Below, piece by piece: positions 36,807 to 47,959 of a DNA stretch of 64,000 nt. The position numbers and the translations under genes are program-made. A model generated the notes under the pieces. The model saw only the letters and a program-made list of their open reading frames with translations. It had not been told where the DNA came from and did not search any database. This DNA comes from Mycoplasmopsis bovigenitalium (GTDB taxonomy: Bacteria > Bacillota_I > Bacilli_A > Mycoplasmatales > Metamycoplasmataceae): positions 620,001 to 684,000 of the forward strand of contig NZ_LR214970.1 in NCBI RefSeq assembly GCF_900660525.1, given 5' to 3'. Within the stretch, counting starts at the first letter, position 1. Each line of letters starts with the position of its first letter.

Positions 36807-37775
36807 TTATTTTTCCTCTCATTTTTCAATTGCTTTGTTTAATTGTTCCAAAATTGATGGAATTTGTTCTTTTGATTGCAATTCACAACCCGATGCATTG
36901 GCATGGCCACCACCATTGTATAGATTTGCAACTTCGTTAACAAGTGGGCCATTCGAACGTAGTCTACAACGAATTTTTCCGTCTTCTTGCTCAATAAAAA
37001 ACACTCAACAAGAATTGTTTTCAATATTAGCAAGTTCGTTTACAAACATTGCTGCAGTTAATTCGCTAAAACCAAACTCTTCTTGCACTTCTTTTGTAGC
37101 AATAAAATAAAGAACTCTACCCTCTTTTTTAAAATTCGAAAGAATGTGGCCAACATATTTAATGTCTTTTAGAGTTCTTTTTCCAAGTTCTCTATGAATT
37201 ACACTTGGATCAAATTTGCCCTCTTCTTCTAAAAATGCAACTAATTTGTGAGTTCTAGGTGATGTGTTAGGGTATAAAAATCTGCCACTGTCAGTAATTA
37301 TTCCTAAAAATGTATGCATAGCTGCTTTTGACGAAAGTTTTCATTTTGCATCGAAAGCAATATGTGCCACCTGTTCAGCTGCAGCAACATAATCTGCATC
37401 AACAAACAAGTAATCATATTCAATATCACTTCCGTTTGGATGGTGATCAATTCTTAATTTTGCACTGAATTTATCACTCAATAATAAATCACCATGAACA
37501 ATTCTATCTGAACTTGACCCATCAACCATAATTCCTAAAGAATCGGTAAAATCAATTGATTCAATTGGATCAAAATGATAGTCCATAAATTCAAAACTGT
37601 CTAAACTATCCCCAACTGTATAAACATTTTTTTCAGGAAAATTATCTTTAATCATTTGTGCTAATCCATGTTGAGAACCTAGGCAATCCCCATCAGGACG
37701 TGTATGATGAAAAATTACTATATTTTTATGTTTTTTAATAGCATCAATTGCTACTTGTGTGCTACCTATTTTCAA
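36807..37775 (-). CDS. DHH-DHHA1 phosphoesterase (NrnA/MgpA-like), copy 1
   Basis: It is 322 residues in code 4. RPDGDCLGSQ lies at 26-35, DHH at 110-112 and GGGHANASG near 290. The GIITDSGRFLYPNTSPRTH segment matches the family. It is about as similar to copy 2 as expected for an old tandem duplication. Mycoplasmas lack the larger oligoribonuclease Orn, and NrnA-type proteins are known to fill that role together with pAp removal. TATAAT at 37808-37813 probably starts the operon that continues into deoB. Confidence 0.9.
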
Positions 37776-37807
37776 TATTACCTCCTTATGTTTCTTTTAT
37801 GTGTGTT

Positions 37808-37813
37808 TATTAT
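37808..37813 (-). promoter_or_regulatory. -10 box for the DHH-DHH-deoB operon
   Basis: TATAAT on the minus strand lies 32 bp before the ATG at 37775. The -35 region is weak (TTAAAC). Confidence 0.5.
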
Positions 37814-37924
37814 ACTATTTATTAATTTTAAGTTTAATATTAATAGAATTTTAAAACGCAACTAATTGTTTTAAAATTTACCAATTCAATTGAAAAATGA
37901 ATGTAAAATAAAACTTTTAAATAA

Positions 37925-38605
37925 CTAAAATATATAAATTCCATTTGATCGCAAATGGTCAAGGACTTCTGCAATCAATTTATCAACTATCTCGCCATTA
38001 ACCATTTTTATAAATTTTTCAAGGTCATAAAACATATAATAAATTGACTTTAATTCCTTATTTCATCTTGTTTTAGCGCTGTGAAGATTGCACAAAAAAC
38101 CACCCTTGTAAAACTCAAAATCAGCTAGATTTTGAGTATTTTTGCACTCAACACATTTATTTATTATTGGTCCTATACCGAAACTAAACAAACTATTAGC
38201 CAGCACAAATAATAAAAGCCTTTTATTTATGCCTTCGCCTAAATATTTAAGGGTTTGGCAATATTTATCAAACATATCAAAACTTTTACCCAAAATCGAG
38301 TCTAAAATTTTAACTGCATGAATAACAAAATTTAAATTTGCCGAGCTTGAATAATCAATATTTTGAATTGTAGTTGCTTTTTTAAGTCTGCCCACACTAC
38401 CATATTTACGCGCAGCAAAATATTCAATTTCAGCAACTGTGCCAACTAATAAATTGGCTTTATTTTTTGAAGCGGCTTTATTAATTCCTTTTGCAAGCAG
38501 CCTAAATTTGCCTTTTTTACCAAAAAAGTCTACAAATGAATCATTTTCATTTGTTGATGAATCAATGATTTTAAGCACAATTGCTTTTGAAATTTGCTCT
38601 GCCAT
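37925..38605 (-). CDS. recO: DNA repair protein RecO
   Basis: RecO loads RecA at gaps together with RecR. It has 226 residues in code 4. The N-terminal OB-fold part includes KAIVLKIIDSSTNENDSFV and LLAKGINKAASKN. A zinc-site-like CVECKN and GGFLCNLH occur near 154 and 170, as in RecO. The first helix and length fit the family, although similarity is low, which is usual in mycoplasmas. It diverges from the Asp23-fakA operon. Confidence 0.85.
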
Positions 38606-38683
38606 AATTATTAATATTTTATTCTAATTTTTAATTTATAATTTCAATATCTAACTTATAATATTTATTTATTAGGAGGTATT

Positions 38684-38980
38684 GTGGAAAAACAACAAGC
38701 GGTAAAAATATTCATGGATATTTTAGAGACCACGCCCGGAATTTATAGTATTCAGTGCCCTTATAATTGTGAAAACAGCGACTGTGGTGATTGCATCATA
38801 GTTTGCAAAAATGAATCATCTCACTCGTGGGATTTTACAGCTTCAATAACAATTTTAAAAAATAGTAATCTTAAAAACATTGTTAACTCAATAACAACAA
38901 TCGTTAGGTTTGCTTTAAGAAAACAAAAACAAAAGCTTGGCAAGCTTAATATTTTAGTCGGAGGTTTGAATAATGATTAA
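38684..38980 (+). CDS. Asp23/YloU-like small protein
   Basis: This 98-residue protein starts at GTG after a strong AGGAGG. The C-terminal half (LKNIVNSITTIVRF...LGKLNILVGGL) follows the Asp23/Gls24 pattern. The location directly ahead of fakA matches the Firmicutes yloU-yloV pair. Unusually, the middle holds a dense Cys cluster (C25, C29, C34, C37 and C41), which could bind metal. Its last codons overlap the fakA start by 8 bp. Confidence 0.75.
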   Translation: MEKQQAVKIFMDILETTPGIYSIQCPYNCENSDCGDCIIVCKNESSHSWDFTASITILKNSNLKNIVNSITTIVRFALRKQKQKLGKLNILVGGLNND

Positions 38981-40589
38981 ACAAATAGATGGGAAGATAT
39001 TTTATGATTTATGTCTTTCTGGCGCCAATAACTTAATGAATAATAAAAATCGAATTGATGCATTAAATGTTTTCCCTGTCCCTGATGGTGATACAGGTAC
39101 AAATATGTCTTCAACTGTAAAAGCAGCAATTCAAGGAATAGATAGAAATAATGATAATTTAACTGAAGTTGCAAATAAATTTAGTAAAAGTATGCTTTTT
39201 GGTGCTCGCGGTAACTCTGGGGTTATTTTAAGCCAAATTTTTAAAGGATTTGCAATATCATTTGAAGGCAAAAAGTCTGTTGACATCAAAGGTTTATTAG
39301 ATGGATTTAAAAAAGCAACTGAAAAAGCATATGGTTCTGTTCTTAAACCAGTTGAAGGAACAATGCTAACAGTTATTAGAGAAACTACTGAGCAACTTGA
39401 AAAAATAGTCGATAATTCAACAACATTTGAAGTATTTTTTGAACTTGCTGAAAAATTCGCTCGCAAAGCTTGCGATAACACTCCAAATAAATTAAAAATT
39501 TTACGCGAAGTTGGAGTTACTGACTCAGGTGGAGAAGGTCTTTACTCAATAATTTTAGGAATGAACTCTTATGTAAAGGGTGAACCAGTTGAAATTAAAG
39601 AAGAAACAGCTGCAGACACATTTATTCAAACAAGCGAAGTTTATGATGGTGAATTTGGCTATTGTACCGAATTTATAATCGAATTAGCAAAAGTAAATGA
39701 TTTCAAAAAAGATTTATTTGAAAAAGCATTAAACAAACAAGCAACAAGTTTAGTTGTTGTTCAAGACAATGAAATTGTTAAAGTTCATGGACACACACTA
39801 AAACCAGGTAATTTATTGAACTTTGGTCAAAGATTCGGTGAATTTATCAAGATTAAATCTGAAAATATGAGCTTGCAAGCTGAGGAATCAAGAAATAAAA
39901 ATGTTGTTATTAATGAAAATAACGAAATTGAAAAAGAATGTGCAATTATTTCTTGCAACCTAGGATCTGGAATCATTGCTAAAATGAAAGAATTAGGTTG
40001 CGATGCAATTATTGAAAGTGGACAAACACAAAATCCTTCAGCACAAGATATTGTTGATGCCATTAGTTCAGTAAACTCAAGTAATGTTTTTGTTCTACCA
40101 AACAACTCAAATATTTTTCTAGCAGCAGAACAAGCAGCTAAGATAATAAATGATAAAAATGTTTATATTATTCAAACAAGAACGCAAATGCAAGGTATTT
40201 CAGCAATGATATTCTTCAACGGGGAATCAAGCGCAGAAGAAAACCTAGACCTGCTTAATGATGCAATTAAAAATGTTACAACCGGTGAAGTTACTACTGC
40301 TGTAAGAAACACCAAAATTGATAATGTAAAAATTAATGAAGGCGAATTTATTGGCATAATTAACGGAAAAATTACAACATGTACACCAAATTACATTGAA
40401 ACAGCTAAAGAAATTGTTAAAAAAACAATTACTAACGACCATGAACTAGTAACAATTTACTATGGAAACGACATTTCTGAAGAAGATGCAAATGAATTGC
40501 AAGCATTTATTGAAAGTCGTTACGATGTAGCTGTTGAAATTGTCAATGGGGCCCAACCAAACTATCACTTCTTAATAAGTTTTGAATAA
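38973..40589 (+). CDS. fakA: Fatty acid kinase catalytic subunit (DAK2-DegV-linked, YloV)
   Basis: FakA phosphorylates fatty acids delivered by DegV-type FakB. It has 538 residues. The N-terminal DAK2 nucleotide-binding domain shows LNVFPVPDGDTGTNMSSTV (metal-binding Asp residues), GARGNSGVILSQ and TDSGGEG. The C-terminal part is the FakA-specific domain (GEFIGIINGKI). GGAGG lies inside the preceding gene. It is followed directly by plsX, which can use the acyl-phosphate, so the pair forms a lipid-precursor unit. Confidence 0.93.
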   Translation: MIKQIDGKIFYDLCLSGANNLMNNKNRIDALNVFPVPDGDTGTNMSSTVKAAIQGIDRNNDNLTEVANKFSKSMLFGARGNSGVILSQIFKGFAISFEGKKSVDIKGLLDGFKKATEKAYGSVLKPVEGTMLTVIRETTEQLEKIVDNSTTFEVFFELAEKFARKACDNTPNKLKILREVGVTDSGGEGLYSIILGMNSYVKGEPVEIKEETAADTFIQTSEVYDGEFGYCTEFIIELAKVNDFKKDLFEKALNKQATSLVVVQDNEIVKVHGHTLKPGNLLNFGQRFGEFIKIKSENMSLQAEESRNKNVVINENNEIEKECAIISCNLGSGIIAKMKELGCDAIIESGQTQNPSAQDIVDAISSVNSSNVFVLPNNSNIFLAAEQAAKIINDKNVYIIQTRTQMQGISAMIFFNGESSAEENLDLLNDAIKNVTTGEVTTAVRNTKIDNVKINEGEFIGIINGKITTCTPNYIETAKEIVKKTITNDHELVTIYYGNDISEEDANELQAFIESRYDVAVEIVNGAQPNYHFLISFE

Positions 40590-40590
40590 A

Positions 40591-41604
40591 ATGGATAAAA
40601 AATTCACAATAGCATTTGACATAAATGGCAATGATAACGGCATATTTGCCGCAGTTTCTGCCTCTTATTCATTTGCAAAACAAAATCCAAATTTTAAGAT
40701 TATTTTAGTTGGCCCTGAAAAGGAAATCTTAGAAACAAAAGTTGCTGGATTTGTTAAAAAACCAGAAAATATTGAAATAATTAATAATAATCTAATATCA
40801 CTAAATCCTGAAAATATTCGAGGCTCTTTACACGAACCCACTTCAATGAATATTGCAATTGATTTGGTAAAAAACAAAAAAGCTCAAGCTGTTTTGAGTT
40901 CTGGCAATAGCGGACTATATTTAGCAGCAAATACTTTTAAATTAAAACGCTTGCCTAACACTTCAAGAGCTGCTTTTATGCCAATTATGCCAACCATTTT
41001 TGGTAATAAATGACTACTTTTAGATGTTGGCGCAAACATCGAAACCAAATCAGAATACCTTGTTGAATGAGCAATTATTGCCAATGTTTTTGCTAAAATC
41101 ATGCTGAAAATAGAAAATCCAAGAGTTAGTTTAATAAACATTGGAACTGAAGACAATAAAGGTATTGAAACAATAAGATCCGCTCACCAAATTCTTAAAT
41201 CAACCAAAGACTTAAATTACATTGGTTTTGTTGAACCAAGAGAAGCCTTAAATTCAATTTGCGACGTCGGGGTTATAGATGGTTATGGCGGAAATTTAGT
41301 GCTTAAAAGTCTAGAGGGAGCAATTTTAAGTTTTAAGGAATTATTAAAAAACAAAATTTCTAAATCAATTGTTAGAAAAATTGGTTATCTTTTAGCCAAA
41401 AATGCATTTAAAGATGTAGCGGAAACCCTTGATTATCGGAATGTTGGTGCTGCTTGAGTAATTGGTGTTGACGGCGTGGCAATTAAATCGCACGGCGGAA
41501 GCGACCAAAAAGCCTATATCGGCGCACTAAATCAAATTAAACTGGGTCTTGAAAATGATGTTTTAAACAAATTTAAATTGGCCCTTAACAAGAAAAATGA
41601 ATAA
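40591..41604 (+). CDS. plsX: Phosphate acyltransferase PlsX
   Basis: PlsX makes or interconverts acyl-phosphate at the start of phospholipid synthesis. It has 337 residues in code 4. The N-terminus FTIAFDINGNDNGIFAAV replaces the usual DAMGGD with DINGND. SGNSGLYLAAN, DVGANIETK and GADGVAIKSHGGS-like (VDGVAIKSHG) motifs are present. ATG 40591 was preferred to a TTG three codons earlier; it sits one base after the fakA stop with no clear ribosome site, implying coupled translation. Confidence 0.92.
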
Positions 41605-42307
41605 AAAATACTTTGAACAATTTATTGAATTTTTGAATAAATACTCAATAAGGCCTAAAAAAATATCTGATTATGATGCCGCTTTTACTCACCCTAGTTT
41701 TGTAAAATCTAGCAAAGTAAAAAGTTTTATACCCGATTATCAAAGATTAGAATTTTTAGGTGACTCTGTTTTGCAATTTTTAACCTCAAATCATCTTTTT
41801 TTGAATAATAAAAATATTGATGCGGGTCAATTAACACTGATGCGGGCAAAATTAGTATCAACTGAAAATTTGTATGCTATTTCAAAGCAATTAAACTTAA
41901 GTAAATATCTAAAAACTGGCGATGGCCAAACAGCGTCGCAAGTAATCAATTCAAAAAAAGTAAATGCTGATATTTTTGAATCATTTATTGGTGCATTGTA
42001 CTTAGATCAAGGATTGCAAAAAGTTAAAACTTTTTTAAGTGAAACACTTTTTAAAACAAAAATCGATCTCAACTCATTGAAAGATCCCAAAACTTCGTTT
42101 CAAGAATATATGCAAGCATTCTCAAAAATGTCTGTAATTTATGAAACAATTCAACAAAATTCTTCTTTTATATCAAAAGCCACACATTCTGGCAATGTCT
42201 ATGGAATGGGAAAAGGCAAAAATAAACAAGAAGCTGAAGAAAACGCTGCAAAAGATGCTCTTGCAAAACTAGCAGCAAATAGAAAGGATGAACATGAAAT
42301 TAATTAG
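41597..42307 (+). CDS. rnc: Ribonuclease III
   Basis: This enzyme cuts double-stranded RNA, including rRNA precursors. It has 236 residues. The catalytic signature [13 protein letters not shown] is near 49-61, and [17 protein letters not shown] supplies the second metal-binding acidic residues. A double-stranded RNA-binding domain occupies about 160-232 (SFQEYMQ...[16 protein letters not shown]). It overlaps plsX by 8 bp and smc by 14 bp; rnc-smc is a conserved Firmicutes pair. Confidence 0.96.
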   Translation: MNKKYFEQFIEFLNKYSIRPKKISDYDAAFTHPSFVKSSKVKSFIPDYQRLEFLGDSVLQFLTSNHLFLNNKNIDAGQLTLMRAKLVSTENLYAISKQLNLSKYLKTGDGQTASQVINSKKVNADIFESFIGALYLDQGLQKVKTFLSETLFKTKIDLNSLKDPKTSFQEYMQAFSKMSVIYETIQQNSSFISKATHSGNVYGMGKGKNKQEAEENAAKDALAKLAANRKDEHEIN

Positions 42308-45272
42308 AGTTCAAGCACACGGATTTAAGTCATTTGCTGATCCAATTTCACTGACTTTTGACGGTGGTGTTGCTGGTATAGTTGGACCAAATGGTTCTGG
42401 TAAATCTAATATTAATGATGCCATTCGTTGAGTTCTTGGAGAAAGAAGTGCCAAAGAGCTACGTGGTGATAAAATGGACGATGTTATATTCCAAGGTTCG
42501 CAAACCGCAAAACCAATGGATAGAGCCGAAGTCACTTTAACATTTGACAATAAAGACGGTAAAAATTCAATCCCACACGAAACATTCACTATATCTCGTG
42601 TTTTGGAAAGAGGTAGCGGAACTAATAAATATTATTTAAATGGTGAAGAGTGTCGTCAAAAAGATATTCTTGAGATAGCTATGGAATCTGGAATTGGTAA
42701 ATCAAGTTTAGCAATTATTTCGCAAGGTACAGTTTCAGATATAGCACAATCAACACCTGAGCAAAGAAAGAGCATCTTTGAGGAAGCTGCCGGAGTTTCA
42801 AAATACAAGTTTAAGAAAAAAGAAGCAATTTCAAAACTAGAAAAAACTCAATCTAATTTAGATATTATTGAAGCAAAAATCAAAGAGATTGAAAGAACAC
42901 TTATTCCACTTAGAAAACAAGCTGAAAAAGCAAAAATTTACATTGAAAAATCAGAAGAATTGAGAGATGTTGAAGTTGGTCTTCTTGTTGATAATATTCA
43001 GAGATTCGGCGACATATATGAAAAATTAAATATTGAACTTGAAGGTGTTGCTGAAAGCAAAAGTGATTTAGAAGAAAGAATCAAACAAACAGATTCAAAA
43101 ATTGGCCAAAACCATTCATTTAAAATTGAATTGGAAAATGATATTGAGTCATTAAACAATGAATTAAAAGAAGTTGAATCAAGATTAAAAAGCATCGAAA
43201 TTGCTCTAAGTCAAGAAACAGCACGCGAAAAACTTATTGAGCAAGGTGAAATCGAAGTTAACAAAGAAGAAAGAATCAAGGCATTCAAAAAACTTGCAAC
43301 AACTTATACAAGCGAAATTAAAAACATAGATAACCAAATTGAAGTGTTAAAAATTAGAATTCATGAAAATGCACAAGGTTTAAAAGAAACTGAGAACGAA
43401 ATTTTAAAACTTAACACAGCTAAGTCAGCAAAAGAAACCGACTTAATTAAAGTTAAATCGCGTTTAGACATTTTAAAACAACAAAAAGAAAATAACACAA
43501 TGCTTTATAAAGGTACAAAAACCATTATTGAAAATAAAGCATACTTTGGAAAACCTTTAAAAGGTACTGTTTCTGACTTAATCAAAGTTGAACCTGAATA
43601 CATTCGTGCTATTGATGCAGTTCTATCATCAGCTACTCAACATCTTGTTGTCGATAAATCAGAAACAGCCGTTAAAGCAGTTAACTTTTTAAAATCAAAC
43701 GATGGTGGTAGAGCTACATTTATTCCACTAACCTCAATACAACCTAAATCAGTAAGAGATGACCATTTATTAGGTATTCAAGGCCATGTTGGTTTTGTTG
43801 CTGTTGCATCAGATTTAGTAAACACCGAGCCTGAATTTGATGTTCTTAAAAGATTTTTACTAGGTAATGTTATCGTTGCAAGCGACATTGACAATGCGAA
43901 TAAAATTTCAAACATTTTGGAGCGCCGTTATATGATCGTTACCCTTGATGGGGATACAATTAGAGCTGGTGGTATTATTGTCGGGGGTGCTAAAGATAAA
44001 TCAGAAAGCTTGCTTGGATTTGATGAAAAAATCAAAGAATTCAAAAAAATAATTCCAGGTCTAAATGCTCAAATTCAATTATTATTAACAAAAATAAACG
44101 AGGCAAAAAATAAAAGAAGTCAAGCATATGAATTTGATACAAATTTAAAAGCCAAAATTTCTGCGTTAGACAGTTCTCGTGCTGCAAAAAGATCTGACCT
44201 AGACCAATTAGAAGTTAAATTAGCTTCACTAAATGCAAAAATCGAAGAATTAGACCAAAATCAAATTGAAAAAGACGAAAAAAGCAGAAATGATTTTGCT
44301 TCTTTAAATACAAAGAAAGACACAATTGAAGCTACATTATTTGCCAAAAGACAAAGCTATAAAAAATTAATGTCAGAGATTGACCAATTACAATTAACAA
44401 AAGATGATTACTCATCAACCCTTAACAATTTAATTCGCTCATTTGCTGACAAAATCACTGAAAAAGAACGCTCACAAATGAAAGTTGAAACTTCAAGAGA
44501 ACGTTTAGCGAGCCAATACAAACTAACATTTGATGCAGCTGCTGATTCATACAAACTTGAATTACCTCGCGAAACAGCTGAAGAAATTGTTAGAGAACTA
44601 AGAGAAGAAATTAGTAAACTTGGTTCAGTAAACATTGAATCACTTGAAAAACTTGTTGAAGAGGAAACTAGATTTAATGAATTAAGCCATAATTTCAATG
44701 AATCAAGTGAAGCAAAACAAATTTTGGTAAAAGCTATTGCTGATATTGATAAAGTTATTATTAATAGACTTGTTAACATTGTAAATGATGTAAATCCTTC
44801 ATTTAATGAAGTTTTTGCAACAATGATGGGTGGCGGAAAAGCTGAATTATATTGAACTGACCCAAATGATATTCTTGAATCAGGTATTGAAATTAAAGCT
44901 CAGCCACCAGGGAAAAACATTGCTAACATTAAATTATTCTCAGGCGGTGAAAAATCACTTATTGCTATTTCATTACTATTCGGTATACTAAAAGCTCGTC
45001 CGCTTCCATTGTGTATTCTTGATGAAGTTGAGGCTGCACTTGATGAAGCCAATGTTGTTAGATATGCTGAATATCTACAAGAATTAAAAGCAAAAACACA
45101 ATTTTTAGTTATAACTCACCGTCACGGTACAATGTCAAGAGTTGATGCTCTTTTTGGGGCGACAATGCAAAATCGTGGTGTAACCACAATGTTTAGCCTT
45201 GAACTAGCTGAAGCTAAAAAACTTGTTAAAGATGAGCAAAAAGATGTTTCAGAAGTATTAAGAGAACAATAA
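42294..45272 (+). CDS. smc: Chromosome segregation ATPase SMC
   Basis: SMC folds and segregates the chromosome with ScpA/ScpB. It has 992 residues in code 4. Walker [10 protein letters not shown] is near residue 32, signature LFSGGEKSL and Walker [16 protein letters not shown] are in the C-terminal head. The hinge lies around 415-530 ([14 protein letters not shown]...[13 protein letters not shown]), flanked by coiled coils. It is clearly shorter than the usual length of about 1180, so its coiled-coil arms are reduced. ATG 42294 lies inside rnc. Confidence 0.95.
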
Positions 45273-45295
45273 AAAGTGCGCAGGCACTTTTTTTG
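45271..45295 (+). terminator. Bidirectional terminator between smc and the second YitT gene
   Basis: A stem AAAAAGTGC/GCACTTTTT with a GCAG loop and a long T tract immediately follows the smc stop codon. The convergent gene ends 3 bp away, so both may use it. Confidence 0.88.
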
Positions 45296-45297
45296 TT

Positions 45298-46482
45298 TTA
45301 AGATTCGTCAACATATTGAGTATTGAATTTACCAATAATTTGGTGGACAGGTTTAACACTAATTCAAACACTTGGGCAAATATTTCGTATATCTTTTATT
45401 ATGTTACGAGCTTCTAAATAAAGCATTGTTGTTTTGATTTTGATTACCTCTTCATTACTGAAGCCACTTATTGATTTTTCAATTGAAAACGCATGTCAAT
45501 ATTGAATATCCTTAAAGTAATTTAATACAATTTCAGAATTTGAAGAGCAAGATATTTGAATTTCAACTTTTTTGTATTTTGGATACAGTAAACCAACCAA
45601 CAAGTTGACGACTGCTATGTATAAAAATGATGTAACTTCTCTCATACCAACAATAACTTTAAATTTGGTTGGAGTATAAACCTTGCTGCCTTCTACTATT
45701 TGTACTGCTACTGCATTATTATGTGGTTTTGCAAATGCAAATATAAGTAAAAAGGTAATTGAAGTCATTAGTGCAATTGCACTCAATATTGAACCTACAC
45801 TTTTTTGTTTTTTAGTTGAAAAATAGTAAGCAACAATATCAGTCCCCCCTGTTGAGCCGCCAAATTTTCAAGCTAGCGAGATTGATGCACCAACAAATAT
45901 TGAGCCAATTGCCCCATTAACCAAAATTGGTCAGGTAGTTGGATTTTCATAAGTTTGTTCACTAATCATTATATCCCTTGACCAACCCGGAGCAACATTA
46001 AATACTTTGATTAGTCAATCTGCCGCTGATGAGTTGGATCCATTAAACTCAAAACTCAATGCAAAATTAATTATTATTTGAAAAATCATAAATTCAAGAG
46101 TGTGCAAAATAAATGTTTTCTTTATTTTAGTGGCAAAAGCACAAAATAAAGGAATATTTATACCAAGATACATCAAGGCAAAATATGGTTCAGTTTGTTT
46201 AAAAACTAAAGTTATCAACATTGGGACTCCTGAAAGTCCAGATGGTATAGTTTCAGACCTTTGCAAGAAAACAATAACACCAAAACTAAATAACAATGCC
46301 GAAACAAACATAAAGAATGTTCGTGTCAAATAAGTTAATAAATTTCTTTTTTTGATGCCTTCTTCATTGGGGTTTTGATTGCTATAAACATATGAGCCCA
46401 TTTTGTAATCTTTAATTTTTTGATTCAACTTTTTAACTGAAGATGATTCAGTTTTCTTTGATGTTGATTTATTAGTATTCAT
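45298..46482 (-). CDS. YitT-family (DUF161/DUF2179) membrane protein, second copy
   Basis: This protein has 394 residues in code 4. A hydrophilic N-terminus of about 45 residues precedes five to six membrane helices. It contains FLQRSETIPSGLSGVP and AWKFGGSTGGTDIVAYYFS, which are the well-conserved YitT glycine motifs. The C-terminal soluble domain includes the KVIVGMREV region and CSSNSEIVLNYFK. These motifs are better kept here than in the 8604-9884 paralogue. Function is unknown. Confidence 0.85.
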
Positions 46483-46551
46483 GATTAAAATTGTACTAAT
46501 TATTTAAAATTTTATAAATAAACTTTTGTACATAAATAACAATTTTAAATT

Positions 46552-47286
46552 TTAATTGTAATTCATTAAATCTGCTACGTGTGTTATTAAATTTGCGCCA
46601 TTTTTTAGTAAATAATTATTACCATCCTCTAAATCAACACTTGGATAACAAAACACTTCTTTACCTAATTCAACAAAATAATTAGCTAAATTTATTATGC
46701 CCGAGGCATTCTTGGACCCGTAAATAACCAAATTGTCAGCTAAAACAGATATTAGCGCATTTCTTTCCTTAAATCTTATATATTTTGGATTTACATCTGG
46801 TGGATATTGTGAAATAAATAAATCTAAATCATTCTCCAATTCTTTTGCTAAATATTTATGCCCGCTTGCTAAAATATGAATTACACCTTTATTGACTAAA
46901 TTAAACATTTTAGCAATCTTTCGGTCAAATTTAGTGAAGTCACTTGTAACCAAATTAAATTGTTTACTCATTGAATCGAATGAATTGTCCAAATATTTTT
47001 CTGTTGCCATATTTTCTACATCACCAGTCATGCAAACTAAAGGGTTATTTAATATATTTAAATCCCCTCGATAATAAATTACATATGGTGCATACTTAAG
47101 TTTTTTAAATGCTTCTGGGTATTCTTTGTCAAAGACTGTTATATATTTTAAATTAGCACTTTCTAAAATTTTTTTAATTTGAATTATTTGTGATTCTGTG
47201 ACTTTTTTCTTTTTGATTAAATCTTTGAATATTTCGTAGTTGTTTCCTTTGTTTATGTATGAAAAGTACAATAATATATCGTTCAT
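46552..47286 (-). CDS. dprA: DNA-processing protein A (DprA/Smf), degenerate
   Basis: DprA protects incoming single-stranded DNA and loads RecA. It has 244 residues, shorter than typical. The Rossmann core is recognisable from PLVCMTGDVENMATEKYLDNS, LASGHKYLAKELE, SQYPPDVNP and FKERNALISVLADNLVIYGS. The nucleotide-binding GSR motif of the family is replaced by TGDVEN, so ssDNA binding may be altered. AGGAGG precedes the start. Confidence 0.8.
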   Translation of the reverse strand: MNDILLYFSYINKGNNYEIFKDLIKKKKVTESQIIQIKKILESANLKYITVFDKEYPEAFKKLKYAPYVIYYRGDLNILNNPLVCMTGDVENMATEKYLDNSFDSMSKQFNLVTSDFTKFDRKIAKMFNLVNKGVIHILASGHKYLAKELENDLDLFISQYPPDVNPKYIRFKERNALISVLADNLVIYGSKNASGIINLANYFVELGKEVFCYPSVDLEDGNNYLLKNGANLITHVADLMNYN

Positions 47287-47347
47287 TTAGCCTCCTAATA
47301 ATCAATATGAAAAAATGTAAGATCAATTAAAAAAAGGAAAAAAATAT

Positions 47348-47369
47348 AAAAAAACCGGATTAATTCCGG
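47348..47369 (-). terminator. Terminator of the rplU-rpmA operon
   Basis: A perfect CCGGA/TCCGG stem with a five-base loop is followed by seven T residues on the minus strand, just after the rpmA stop codon. Confidence 0.88.
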
Positions 47370-47375
47370 CTTAAA

Positions 47376-47651
47376 TTAGTTGTTTTTTTGTGTAACAACT
47401 CTTTGTTCATATACAGAGGCATATGTACGATTTCTACGTTTTTCAAATTTTACATATCCTGAAATTAAAGCATAAATTGTATCATCTTTACCAATACCTG
47501 CGTTTGTGCCTGGGAAAATTTTTGTTCCTCTTTGACGGAAAATAATTGACCCTGCTGTACAGTATTGTCCATCACCTAACTTAATGCCAAGTCTTTGGCC
47601 GCGACTATCACGACCGTTTCTGGTAGAACCACCGGCTTTCGTGTGTGCCAT
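47376..47651 (-). CDS. rpmA: 50S ribosomal protein L27, without Firmicutes-type N-terminal extension
   Basis: L27 reaches the peptidyl-transferase centre through its N-terminus. The 91 residues begin [20 protein letters not shown]. Most Firmicutes carry an extra segment ending LQFFA that the Prp protease removes; it is absent here. In those bacteria prp lies between rplU and rpmA, whereas here only 4 bp separate the genes. Both observations agree. Confidence 0.96.
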   Translation of the reverse strand: MAHTKAGGSTRNGRDSRGQRLGIKLGDGQYCTAGSIIFRQRGTKIFPGTNAGIGKDDTIYALISGYVKFEKRRNRTYASVYEQRVVTQKNN

Positions 47652-47655
47652 TGAA

Positions 47656-47955
47656 TTAACCTACTATTTTTTGAACTTCAACACGTGTGTAAGGTTGACG
47701 GTGTCCAAGTTTTCTTTTGTGAGTTGATTTGGCATTGTGACGGTATACAATAATTTTTTTGCTTTTGCCTTGTTTTTGGATTACTCCTTCAACATAAGCT
47801 TTTTCAAGATATGGTTTACCAATTTTATCTCCAACTAGTAAAACCTTGTCAAATTTAACTTTTGAGCCTTCTTCACCTTCAATTTTTTCAATGAAAATGG
47901 TTTGCCCTTCTTTGACTAAAATTTGTTTGCCTCCAGTTTCAATAATAGCTAACAT
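47656..47955 (-). CDS. rplU: 50S ribosomal protein L21
   Basis: This is a large-subunit rRNA-binding protein. It is 99 residues from ATG 47955 ([14 protein letters not shown]), which has AGGAG upstream. A longer reading from 47985 adds ten residues that do not belong to the family and was rejected. [27 protein letters not shown] is the typical L21 C-terminal half. Confidence 0.96.
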   Translation of the reverse strand: MLAIIETGGKQILVKEGQTIFIEKIEGEEGSKVKFDKVLLVGDKIGKPYLEKAYVEGVIQKQGKSKKIIVYRHNAKSTHKRKLGHRQPYTRVEVQKIVG

Positions 47956-47959
47956 GTCT

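Noticed and set aside
37776-37924. Gene between recO and the DHH pair
   Set aside because: The gap has no frame with a start and ribosome site, only AT-rich sequence and a -10 box.
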